Source: Batillaria attramentaria (taxonomy: Eukaryota > Mollusca > Gastropoda > Batillariidae). From it: DNA of 64,000 bases. The stretch lies in contig JACVVK020000326.1 of NCBI GenBank assembly GCA_018292915.2, positions 442,501 to 506,500 of the forward strand, in the 5' to 3' direction. Below the pieces are notes generated by a model. That model saw only the letters and a list, made by a program, of their open reading frames with translations, did no database searches and was not told where the DNA came from. Positions 1-10,281 of the stretch are shown one piece after another (position 1 is the first letter of the stretch; every line of letters begins with the position of its first letter). A program made the translations under genes and the position numbers.

Positions 1-49
1 CGTCTTTGGTGGAAAAGGACGTTAAATCCCCAAACACCCACCCACCCTT
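1..49 (+). mobile_element. SINE-A 3' fragment
   Basis: Retains the GGTGGAAAAGGACGTTAAA box and the terminal CCCAAACACCCACCCACCC segment. It is cut by the window edge. Confidence 0.85.
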
Positions 50-172
50 GATTTTCCTGTTGACCAGTTCCTTGATTCTCAATTAGTTCGTGATTTCAAC
101 TCATTTTGCAGTTTTCCTGTCTTCGCAAACGACAGAGGTATTTTGCCCAGTTCGTGGATGAAACCCTGCCAA

Positions 173-226
173 GATGTGGTAGAAAAAGAGGTTAATTTCT
201 CAAACACCCAGCCCCACCTCTTTTTT
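173..226 (+). mobile_element. SINE-A 3' fragment, diverged
   Basis: Carries the tail block (gatgtggtagaaaaag, then caaacacccagccccacc) with several substitutions. Confidence 0.65.
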
Positions 227-1337
227 CCCTGGACAGCTAGCAAACATGCCAGTCTTTATTATGACTTCAGAATGTTTTTGTGGTTCGTTAGCTATAACGG
301 TAGACAGGGTTAAAAGGAAAGCACATAGTTCAACGTGAAGGCGTACTGTCCCTCAGGAAATGATTTATCCTGTCTGACCGCTGGACAGGGGAAGACCATA
401 AATTAATCTTTTGGACTACGCACCTTTTTCTTTTCACGGTGAGTGTGCCAGGCCGCAGTTTGGATTTTGCCATCATTTGGCCGCCGAAATTGAGATGGGG
501 GGAGGACTCCTTTGGTCGATATGGTGTCTGAGACTAGATTTCCGGCCGATATATCAAAACAATTTTCCCCCTACATTGCTCTGTCAGTATACGCCGCGAG
601 ACTCTGACAAGCGGTTTATCTTTTACAGTCTGTTAACCAGCCAGAGTTGTTTCCCCTCTTCCCCTCTCGCGCTTCGGAGGTTCGGAATTGTCAGTGCTCA
701 ACCGAGTTCTGTATCTGTCGAGGACTGTGATTGGTTGCTGACTGATGATGCGGGAAAAGAAAGAAAGAAAGAAAGGTTGGTTGTAGAATAGGGATAATAC
801 ATAGGAATGCAGGCATTCACTACCTCCAGCAAACCAAATAAAACTACGTTCTTGATATGCGTCTGTGCAGAAAATGGAATCAACTTGATGGCTGTATCTT
901 CAGACTACTTGACTAGGACAACAAATCGACCCTAGCTGTCTTGATAGTGTCCACCATTGAACCCCGTAGGCTCATGCACGGTTAAAGTCTCACAAAGTTT
1001 GGAACTGAGCCAACAGAATCCTAAACGACGAGGCGTTCAGCACCGCGCCTGCAACAGCCGTGCGGGCGGGCGTTGACTAGGAGAGCGTTTGGTCGTTGTA
1101 GTTCTCGTTCGGATAGGGAGTGTTTTGCGTATAGAGCTCTGCGTGTCGTTACGATAGACTATTTAGAGCGTGTAAACGCGCTCACAAGCCCGACTGTAGC
1201 CCCCCCCCCCCCCCCAAAAAAAAAAAAGAGGACTTTTTCCGGCGACAGTAGAAGCGCACCGACACGCCGCGGAATTCAGAAATTTCCCAAATTTTGTGGG
1301 CTGAACATTTCTAAAGCAGAGGGGGAGGAAGCCGGAG
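227..1337. other. Anonymous non-coding DNA
   Basis: Nothing assignable beyond a C/A homopolymer pair near 1200-1226. A strong GTGAGT donor-like site at 441 has no open ATG upstream in the frame needed. Confidence 0.5.
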
Positions 1338-1480
1338 TACCGGGAGAGAACCCCCGACGATCGGCCCGAATGAACGGTGTCACGTACTAGAAGGAAAAAT
1401 TCTTTTGCCCCGAATGAGACACAAACCTGACCTCTCGCATTGGTAACGAAGTCTCTTAACTACTAGGCCACCGACCGCCC
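1338..1480 (-). mobile_element. SINE-C copy 1
   Basis: Matches 13830-13966. The head has decayed A and B boxes on the - strand; the body ends CGGGGGTTCTCTCCCGG. Confidence 0.75.
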
Positions 1481-1556
1481 CACAAATGATGGTAGCGTAA
1501 GTGTAGAAAGGGTGAAGATTATTTAGTGTACAGGTCGAAGGGCACAAATACACAGG

Positions 1557-2033
1557 GCCTCAAAATGCCTATATATTCCTTATTAGCCTCAGGCATCATA
1601 GTCACCTCTAAAAATGCTTCAGTCTAGAAGCAATTACTACCATGAACAGAACACTCAAAGGTACGCACCTGAAAGGGGTTTAAAAATTGGAATGTCTCCT
1701 TTCCCCTCAGGACTCACTGGAGTAATGCACGTCTACTTTCTGTTTAGGCCAGAGAGGCAGTTCGCACAAATCCGCTTGCCTCACTTGTTTCCGACCTCTG
1801 TGCAAATAGTCCCAGCTTCACTTGCAGTTTGTCTCTTTTTGTGACCGCCTGGCATGCACCATGACATACATAACACAAGAATAACCAAAATCACGCTTTT
1901 TCCTGACAACAAAAAAATTCACTACAGACTAGCACACTCGCCAAACAAGGTACCCCAAATAAACACCAAACATGACCCCCACGGTCAATTTGTGTCCTTA
2001 CGCCACAAGTGCGGTTACAAGCGCAAAACAAAA
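1557..2033. repeat. Dispersed repeat D, copy 1
   Basis: About 470 bp aligned by eye to 19690-20155 through shared blocks (CTCAAAATGCCTAT, CAGGCATCATAGTCACC, AGTCCCAGCTTCACT, AAAATCACGCTTTTTC). No ORF or tRNA head; class unknown. Confidence 0.8.
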
Positions 2034-2116
2034 GATGAGGATAGACTGTTTAGAGTGTACAGCCGTACTCAGTACTCGCATAGCTGTACCCTTTTGAGAA
2101 ACCGCGCGATCTTTGA

Positions 2117-2284
2117 GGGTGGGTGGGTGTTTGAGGGTTTAACGTCCTTTTCCACCACATGCGGGTGATATCAAAGACGGGGCAACGATGGAAAAAACAG
2201 CACAAATATTAGGCCCCAGCCGGGATACGAACTCACGAGCATTAGAAGTCCAACGCTCTACCAGTCGGCCACCCCGGCTCCCCC
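2117..2284 (-). mobile_element. SINE-A copy, near full length
   Basis: The tRNA-like head (A box TGGCCGA..GG, B-box remnant) lies at the right end and the C-rich tail at the left end, so the element reads on the - strand. A small deletion sits in the B-box area. Confidence 0.88.
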
Positions 2285-2556
2285 GCGCGATCTTAGAACA
2301 TTGAAATGTATTGCAAATGACTCTGTAGCTAGGGCCCTGCACTAGGGATGTGGGAACTAGACAGGTGCTGGTGAAATCAATAACTGGACCAAAAAGTTGC
2401 GGTTGTCGAACCTGATAGGCGGCACCTCTTTTGCAATTAACATTTTAATAGGGTTTGGACGGTTCTTGATGTACCTGTGTACGTGCGCGCGTGTTTTCTT
2501 GTCCTAACCTTGTGCCCGTTGGGGGTAATTCTACGAGGGGTCTGCTTTGCCACGTT

Positions 2557-2621
<65 letters not shown>

Positions 2622-2627
<6 letters not shown>

Positions 2628-2717
2628 TTTAACGTCCTTTTCCACCACATATGCGTGATTACAAAGATGGGGCAACGACTAAAGGCCAGCACAAATATTT
2701 GGCCCTAGCCGGGATTG
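2622..2717 (-). mobile_element. SINE-A copy, 5'-truncated
   Basis: The tail and body are present; the tRNA head is lost after the GGCCCTAGCCGGGATTG block. It adjoins a long GA microsatellite (about 2558-2621). Confidence 0.8.
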
Positions 2718-3659
2718 AAGAAAAGGGGGAGGGGGGGGGGGGAGAGAATGACAATATGAGCCTTTATTTTTCAACGGTAAAGCTCTTGGCACATACCATT
2801 TGCGAAGGGGGGGGGGGGGGGGGGAGAACGAGAGAGAGAGAGAGAGAGAGAGCTTCCTGGTTTGGCTGAAATCTAATTTCAATCTCTTTTCTGAGCGCGT
2901 TTCCTCGGCTGAAGAAGTCACTTTTTTTTTTAACTTGGCTCCTAAAGACGGTGATTGCACGGCCCTGTGTCCTTATGATGCTAACCTGTCACAGACTGGA
3001 GTGTCTAGGGTTGGCATGCGAGCAATAGACATGCTGCAATTAAGAAGTCCTGAACACTCTTTTAGCTCCGATCCTGATGTGTACTGACAGTCCTCTTTAG
3101 AAATCAGGACGCTGGAATCGCCATGGCGAGTAGCGGGGGAGGGGACGTTTAAATTTGGTCACTAGTTAGAGTCACTGTGCGTGGTTTGGCAGAGTGGAGG
3201 AAACCGGAGAGTGACTGACTGAGCATGCGGAGCTGAACAAAATGCATCACCGAGGGTTGGAAGAGCTTTTGTAGTGTGCATGCTGTTCCGAAATCATTTT
3301 GTCAGAAAACAGTGTTCGTCAGACTAATTTGTTTAGGTTAGTTTTGTTTTGTTTTTGGTTGTTGTGGCAAGCTTGGTTCAAGTCAGTTCGCGAATTAAAA
3401 AACAAACAAACAAACAAACAAAAAAACCCTACTTTTACTACTGTACTACTTGATTGTTCCTTTCGGGCGGTGCAGCGCCACCCAATACCTATCCTATTTT
3501 TCAGTTTTACTGGGGGAGGAAAGCCAGCTAAACCGGAAAGCATTGTATTTGACATTGGATACCTATTGGAAAATACTGATATTAATTAATGAGCTGTATC
3601 TCTGTAGAAGCAAAGGATATGTACCGTCAACGGACTTCATCAGAGAAGATAGTTGATTG

Positions 3660-3840
3660 GTTGGTGCGTTGCTTGAGGGGTCTAATGTATTTTTCCACCA
3701 CGTACGGGTGAAATCAAAGACGGGGCAAAGAGGGGGAAAAACAGCACAAGTAATTATTTCGCTTCAACCAGGATTCGAACTCAAGACCCGAGCATTGAAA
3801 GCCCAACGCTCGATCTACCAGCTCGGCCATCTGGGCTTCC
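3660..3840 (-). mobile_element. SINE-A copy, diverged
   Basis: The whole body is recognisable, with the B box as AGGATTCGAACTC on the + strand and an insertion near the anticodon region. An A-rich tract follows. Confidence 0.78.
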
Positions 3841-4870
3841 TCCGTCAGAAAAAAAAAAAAAAAGAGAAAAAAAAAAAAAGAGGAAAGGCCGGCAACATTT
3901 GTCCAATCAGGTAGCTTGATTTTAATGACGTTAGTATGCCGTAAATACACCTGCAGGGAGCCAACTAGGTCTGCATACCCAGCGCGCGGCCCCCGGCCGG
4001 GCGGAACTGAAACCCTCTTGACGATCACATCCTGCTGCTGGGGGCTGGGGCTGAATCTGCACAAATAAGCCATGAGAGACGCTGCTCTATTGAAGACAGG
4101 GAAGCCGTGTTTCCTGTATCTTGTGGCTAATAACATCTGAACGATACTGGAGCAATCCCGCATCGGGAGGCTAATTTAGAAAATTATACTTCGTCGGCAG
4201 GTGCTCGCTGGTGGTGGGGGAAACATTTGCTACCAATCCGCTCACACCACATGGCGTAATATCACTGGCTTATTTTCCACGGGAGGCCAGCATCTGATTC
4301 AGGAGAAGGTCCGGGTTGTGTTCCAAGCCCCTGGCTGCTAGAATGCCTGTCTTGTCTTTGATGTCAGCTTGAAAACCCCCTTCGAAAACAGGAGCCGAGA
4401 GAATGTTTACGGTGTCACAACCTCTCGTAAATTAAATTTGGGAAGGGTTACCTAATGAACTTCTTGCATGTGTTATTGTTTTTAAACGCAACAACAATAA
4501 AAGGCTGGTTCAGACACGCGCCAAGATGAGCAGAAAAGATGCGAAATTTCTCACTTACCGAAAAGAAAATAACTGCTAAGTCGAAAAGGGGCAAATGGAG
4601 GGCGCTAGCGAAAGATCGCGGAAGATAGTCAGAGGATAAGAAATAAAGATGACAACAAACATCAAGATTATCTAAACAACGAAGAGTGGTCACTGATGAA
4701 AGGATAATCGAAACAGCAATGATTACGAGATATACGTGAACCAAAGACGAACTTGACGATAAAAGCTTTGGTGTAACACATAGATTCCAGACTGTTTACA
4801 TAGACACATCTGTAAAACTATGCAATGCACTGGAGAAATAAGTTCCCACCTTACGTTTTATACTTTCGGG

Positions 4871-4916
4871 CAGGGCCGGATCAATCAGTTTTCAGGGACT
4901 ACAGGGAGGGGTGCTG

Positions 4917-4990
<74 letters not shown>

Positions 4991-5189
4991 CTATTGCCCG
5001 GGTCTTGTAAAAGGCCAAACACAACAACCAACGTTTCTGAGTTTTTAACTATTGTTATATACGGCACTAAAACACAAGCGTTACAACTCAATTTTAAACA
5101 GTTATTTACAGTTTGATGCTACTGCCGGGGGGGGGGGGGGCGGTGTTGTAGTACCAAAGCACCCCCACCCCCCCCCGGATCCGGCCCTG
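4871..5189. mobile_element. hAT-type MITE, 319 bp
   Basis: Ends are inverted repeats CAGGGCCGGATC and GATCCGGCCCTG. An 8 bp duplication ctttcggg sits exactly outside at 4863-4870 and 5190-5197, the size typical of hAT transposition. The interior holds a long GT microsatellite (4919-4989) and no transposase. Confidence 0.88.
4919..4989. repeat. GT microsatellite inside the hAT MITE
   Basis: About 35 GT units without interruption. Confidence 0.97.
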
Positions 5190-5774
5190 CTTTCGGGTAA
5201 TTAAAGTTTTGATGTGCACGCTCTTGAAGGAAAGGTCCTTTTTTTTTTTTGGGGGGGGGGGGGTGTTTTGTTCAGCCTTCACAAAATAATGACACAAACA
5301 CAAACAAACAGACAAACAAACGAACGGACGAATAAACGGCTTACGGAAGGCTATAAGCAGTCCATGTCGATCTTTGTCAAAGATCAAATTGATCTTTGAA
5401 TGGTTGACATTTGTCCCTTTGATTTTGTACATCATTCATCAGAGTCGATCGAATTCAAACGGTAGTCACACCGTAGAAGTGGGCAGCTTGGACAGCCGAA
5501 CCGCTCACCATCTGTGCCAGTTTAGATATTAAATCCGCACCAGTGTGGGAAGGTCCTGCCTTTGTTCCACTACTTTAGATCTGGCTTAAATTGCCCTGAT
5601 CAGGGCGGCCCTGCTGAACAGCCATGAATTTTACATGGTGCTTGATAACGCCATTCTTTCGCTGCAGCAGTTGGTCATGACAGCTCATCGGTCTTGGTGT
5701 TAATGCTGTTTGGATCACAGAGAAGTGGGTGTTGGAGACACTGTAGTAGTGACCGTGCCGCGCGCTGACGTCAG

Positions 5775-5910
5775 ACACGATCGTGAGTTTGTATCCCGGA
5801 TGGGGCCAAATATTTATGCTGACTTTTTCATCGTTGCCCCTCTTTGATATCACCCGTATGTGGTGGAAAAGGACGTTAACCCCCCCCCCCCCAAACACCC
5901 ACCCACTCAC
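5775..5910 (+). mobile_element. SINE-A copy lacking the A box
   Basis: Begins inside the head at GTGAGTTTGTATCCCGG and continues through the body to CCCAAACACCCACCCAC, with an expanded C run. Confidence 0.85.
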
Positions 5911-6849
5911 CCTGTGACTTGTATGCATACTGTCTGTTAACTTTAGGTTTTTTCAGGTGTGTGTGTGTGTGTGTTTACGGCTCCTACTGACTTCCATGGG
6001 TAAGCAAGCTTCCATGTATATTAACGCCGTAGAAATCCTCTATTTTATTATCATTACCATTATCCGCACAGACAGCGGGGGCCAGTTTCCTCTTATCGCC
6101 CTCCCTAGCCCCTTTGATGTGACCATGGTTGTCCTTCATTGCCATCGCCAATGGGCCAGAGAAGCATGGTTCTGAAACTCTGATTAACAAAACAGTTTGC
6201 TGTCTTCTATTCCTTGTCCATAATGTTCCCGAGCCGTGACTGTAAAATGTGCACAGCAGATAAACGTGGCCCAGGCCTTAAATTTGAGAAACACACACAC
6301 AAGAATGTCTTTTGTTCTTTAACGTCGTGCCTTATGCGTCAGCAATTTTGCTTTGTTGTGGAGTGTTGATAAGATGCCACCCACATACACCCACGTCCAT
6401 ACCGTTCATCTTTCTCAAGCCGAACGTGCATAGCAAACTGATGATATGGAGACGGATGATAATTATCTTCTCGCACCTTCCATGCACGCGTTATGCACTA
6501 ATACCTAAGACTGCGATCAGTTTCAGTTTAGTATACCGTCAGTTTGAAATGAGTGTTTGTAAAATGTGCATTATAATATTACGTGAGTCATTCCAGAAGC
6601 GTGACAAAACTGATGAAAAATGGAATCCTTTACTGTCGTCAAGATCAGACGTCTGTTTAACAAGTATAAATATTCATATACATGCGAAGCTTCCTTCTTA
6701 TTATTACGAGTCGAATAACTGAACGAGTGTGTAGTAGGACTTTTTGTCAGGCCAGTTTCTGTCCAATCGGAGACAAGTAAACCGTCCTTCCCGTAATCTA
6801 AACTAAACATGGACGTATGAGATGACATAAAATGGTTTCCCGGACAACG

Positions 6850-6880
<31 letters not shown>

Positions 6881-7246
6881 GACCTCAGATGGATTTGAAT
6901 GTAGAGCGTAATGTTTGTAGTAATGCTGGTTTTATGTGTGTTGGCGCGTGAGAAAGACAACAACATAGCAGCAGCAGCAGCAGAAACAACAACAATATAA
7001 AATCTCAAAAAACAAAACAAAACAACAACCAAAACCAAACAGCAAACAAAAACAAAGAACGAAAACAACATCAACATCAACAAGAACAACAACAATAAAA
7101 TCCAGAAGGATTTTAATGTGAACGTTAATGCTTGAAGTCGTATTGTTGTTGTTTGTTTGTTGTTGGTTTTTTTTTTTTCAAGACAAGAAATGAAAATACA
7201 CTAAAACTGACGTATTTGTGGGTTTTTTTTGTGTGTGTTTGATCAG
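5911..7246. other. Anonymous DNA just upstream of the first seen nAChR exon
   Basis: Donor-like sites at about 5998 and 6582 would give the right phase for the missing exon, but neither has a convincing ATG and signal peptide. Confidence 0.45.
6841..7095. repeat. CAA/CAG-rich tract upstream of the first seen nAChR exon
   Basis: CAA repeats at 6848-6880 and looser AAC/CAG repeats to 7095. Confidence 0.85.
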
Positions 7247-7380
7247 GTGAGCAAGAGAAGAGACTGGTGCACGACCTATTTGAGAAGAACGGCTACAACC
7301 CGCTCATCCGCCCAGTCAAGTTTGTCAACGAGTCCCTCCCGATCAAGTTCAGTCTTGCCCTCAGTCAGATCATTGCTATT
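7247..7380 (+). CDS. nAChR exon encoding N-terminal helix and first beta strand
   Basis: 134 bp exon between a TTTGATCAG acceptor and a GTGAGT donor. Two bases complete a split codon (phase 1), then 44 codons begin [11 protein letters not shown] and end LSQIIAI. It contains the NP(L/I)RPV motif typical of the start of mature nAChR subunits. It ends in phase 0. The upstream exon must end with one base of a codon; with a G the split codon would be Gly. Confidence 0.95.
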
Positions 7381-7487
7381 GTGAGTACATGAAATGACAA
7401 GTGTTTGCATTTGTTTTTGCACCGCTTCATTAGTTTGGCCAAAATGAAACACACAGACGCACACACACTCACACACGTGCACGCACG

Positions 7488-7578
<91 letters not shown>

Positions 7579-10189
7579 CCTGCATGTTAGATCTGTAGGT
7601 GACCCCCTGTGTTAGGTGGAAAATCATACACACGTACATGTACGCTATATTCACTCCTTGCAGACACCCCTCACTCACTAGCTAGAAATATAAGTATACT
7701 GGTGATCAGTTTGCCAGTGGCGAAGACACCACAAACAGGCAGGGGCTGCATGCTTGATCTGTAGGTGACCTATCCCCTGTGTTAGATGGCAAATCAGACA
7801 CGCTTACGCTATGTGCACCCCTTGCAAGAGCTCCTTCACTCACTAGCTAGGAATATGAGTACATTAATTGGTGATGAATTTGCCAGTGACGAAGTAACCA
7901 TAGACACAGAGACCGGAGCTGCATGCTCTATCTGTACATCGATCCTTTCCTGCATGCTAGATCTGTACCTCGATCCTATCCTGCATTCTGTACCTCGATC
8001 CTGTCCTGTATGCTAGATCTGTACCTCGATCCTATCCTGCATTCTGTACCTCGACCCTGTCCTGTATGCTAGATCTGTACCTCGATCCTATCCTGCATTC
8101 TGTACCTCGACCCTGTCCTGTATGCTAGATCTGTACCTCGATCCTATCCTGCAATGCTGCATTCTGTACCACGATCCTATCCTGCATGCTAGATCAGTAC
8201 CTCGATCCTATCCTGCATTCTATACTTCGATCCAATCCTGCATGCTAGATCTTATTTTTCCTGTGTTTCAACCCTGACAACCCAGAAGAACGCACGCTAT
8301 GTGCACCCTTTGCAGACATCCCCTTAACTCCCCAGCTAGGAACACGAGTACACTGGCGATAATTTGCCTGGTGTGAAGAGAATCCCTTCGTGCGGTGAGG
8401 TTCTTGAACCCGCCCCCCCCCCTCTTCACATCGAGCAAAAATCTTGATTGTCTGCTCATCAACGTGCTCTAGTTAGCAGCACTACAAACAAGCAATCCAG
8501 CCTTCCTCAGAGGAACATTCTCCACCCAGCATGCTTTATGCGTCAGGTAGATGAACTATGATGCTTGGCGGGTTTTTTTTTTTTCCTGCTCAAGCTGTAA
8601 GAGTGCTCTTGAAGAAGGTGTTCTCCGTATTGTGTTCCTTCTCACTTTTAGTCTGTGTCTTCCGCGTTCTGATAGAATAGTTATAATCAGTTATTCAGTT
8701 TGTTAGGATTGTTTTTCTGCATGTGAAGCTTGCACAAACAGTGGTGGAAAATGTCAGATTACAGTGAGACTGTCGCAAAATATTTGCAGGATCACGCATG
8801 TTTTTTAAGAAAAAAACAAAAAAATCTAAAATAATAGCAGCAGCAGCTACATAAAAAAAAACAACAACAAAAGCAGCAGCAGCAGCAGCAGCAACAACAA
8901 CAACAACAACACCAACAACACCAACAACACCTCCACCAACAACACCACCACCACCACCACCAACAACAACAGCCTCACCACCACCACCATCACCACCACC
9001 ACCACCAACAGCAACAACAACAGCAGCAGCAGCAGCAAACAAATAAACAAAACATGAACCATTTTTAGTGAGTCATGCTGTTGTGTGTAGAATGGGAAAG
9101 CTGGATAGACACAGTCTACAGATCAGCCCGTAACGTCACGTGCTCTCTGGAACACAGCACAGGTTAAAGGGTAGCACGTAGGCTACCCCAGGATTGAGGT
9201 GGACTTGTCGGGGAGGCTGAAACCTGAACTGGGCGCACGATTTTGTACAAATTTAAAACGGTTTCAGATGCATCATTTCCAGCGTTGATAATTATGGAAC
9301 TTTTGGTTCGGATGCAGCCATCTCAAGCAGCCTTTAAGTTTATCGGTAGTAATGAAGGAAAATGTGATGAGTTGCCACTCAATGAGCACGTTTTTGTATA
9401 CTTCAGCAACATTAAAATTTTTTTTTTTTTTTTTTTTTTGCAGGATGAAAAGAATCAAGTGATGAAGACCAACGTGTGGCTGCAGATTGTGAGTGTTCGT
9501 TACGTTTTCTTTGGCAACGTTTTTAACACTCCTCTTCTACTCCGCATTCCCGTCGTCTTCAATTGCAGATAACTGCCTGCCTCTGTAACGTTTTCATGCG
9601 GTGCTTGAAACTGTTTAACGACAACATTTTATCATAAAAGATGTGAACAGGAATTCGATTTTAAGTGTCTCTCTACCTTTTTGACTGATCATAAGATTGG
9701 TTAAGTTCTATTATTTTGTTTTTCTTCTTTGTCTTGTAAGATTTCGAACGGAAACTTGTTGATGAAACACTGGTTTAAAGGGTAGGTGGGTGGGTCTTTG
9801 GGAGTTTAACGTCCTTTTCCACCACATAAGGGTGATATCAAAGACGGGGCAACGAGAAAAAGGCCAGCACAATATTTTGCCCCAACCGGGATTCGAACTC
9901 ACGACCGAAAATCCAACCGCTTTACCATTCGCCCCCCCCCCCCCCCCCGGCTCCCCCTCATTGGTTTAAAGGTGCAAACGTTTATATGCATTGAGTTTAA
10001 AGTAGTAAAGCGGTTTGTCATTGTATTTCTAAAGATTAGCCATACTGGTCGGAATACTATGTGTATTTTTTTTCTTTTCTGTTTTTAGGACATATACATA
10101 TACATGCCACAGATATTTATAGACAACAGACCTACGTAGATGGACATATCAAGTTACTCCAGAGAATATCTTGTAAAACAAACATATAC

Positions 10190-10281
<92 letters not shown>

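Noticed and set aside
411..455. Possible first nAChR exon ending at the GTGAGT at 441
   Set aside because: The phase fits, but the required frame has a TAA shortly upstream and no ATG or signal peptide.
5957..5999. Possible first exon ending ATGG|GTAAGC (LRLLLTSMG)
   Set aside because: Hydrophobic and in phase, but there is no in-frame ATG upstream; it begins in a GT repeat.
6312..6585. Possible signal-peptide exon ending before GTGAGT near 6582
   Set aside because: Phase fits and there are ATGs, but the sequence lacks a convincing signal peptide with cleavage site and has a basic, irregular composition.
8695..9062. Poly-Gly/Val and poly-Leu frames
   Set aside because: Products of trinucleotide repeats.
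9880..9956. tRNA gene candidates in many places with GATTCGAACTC
   Set aside because: They are heads of SINE copies; none folds as a full tRNA by eye and each is followed by the SINE body.
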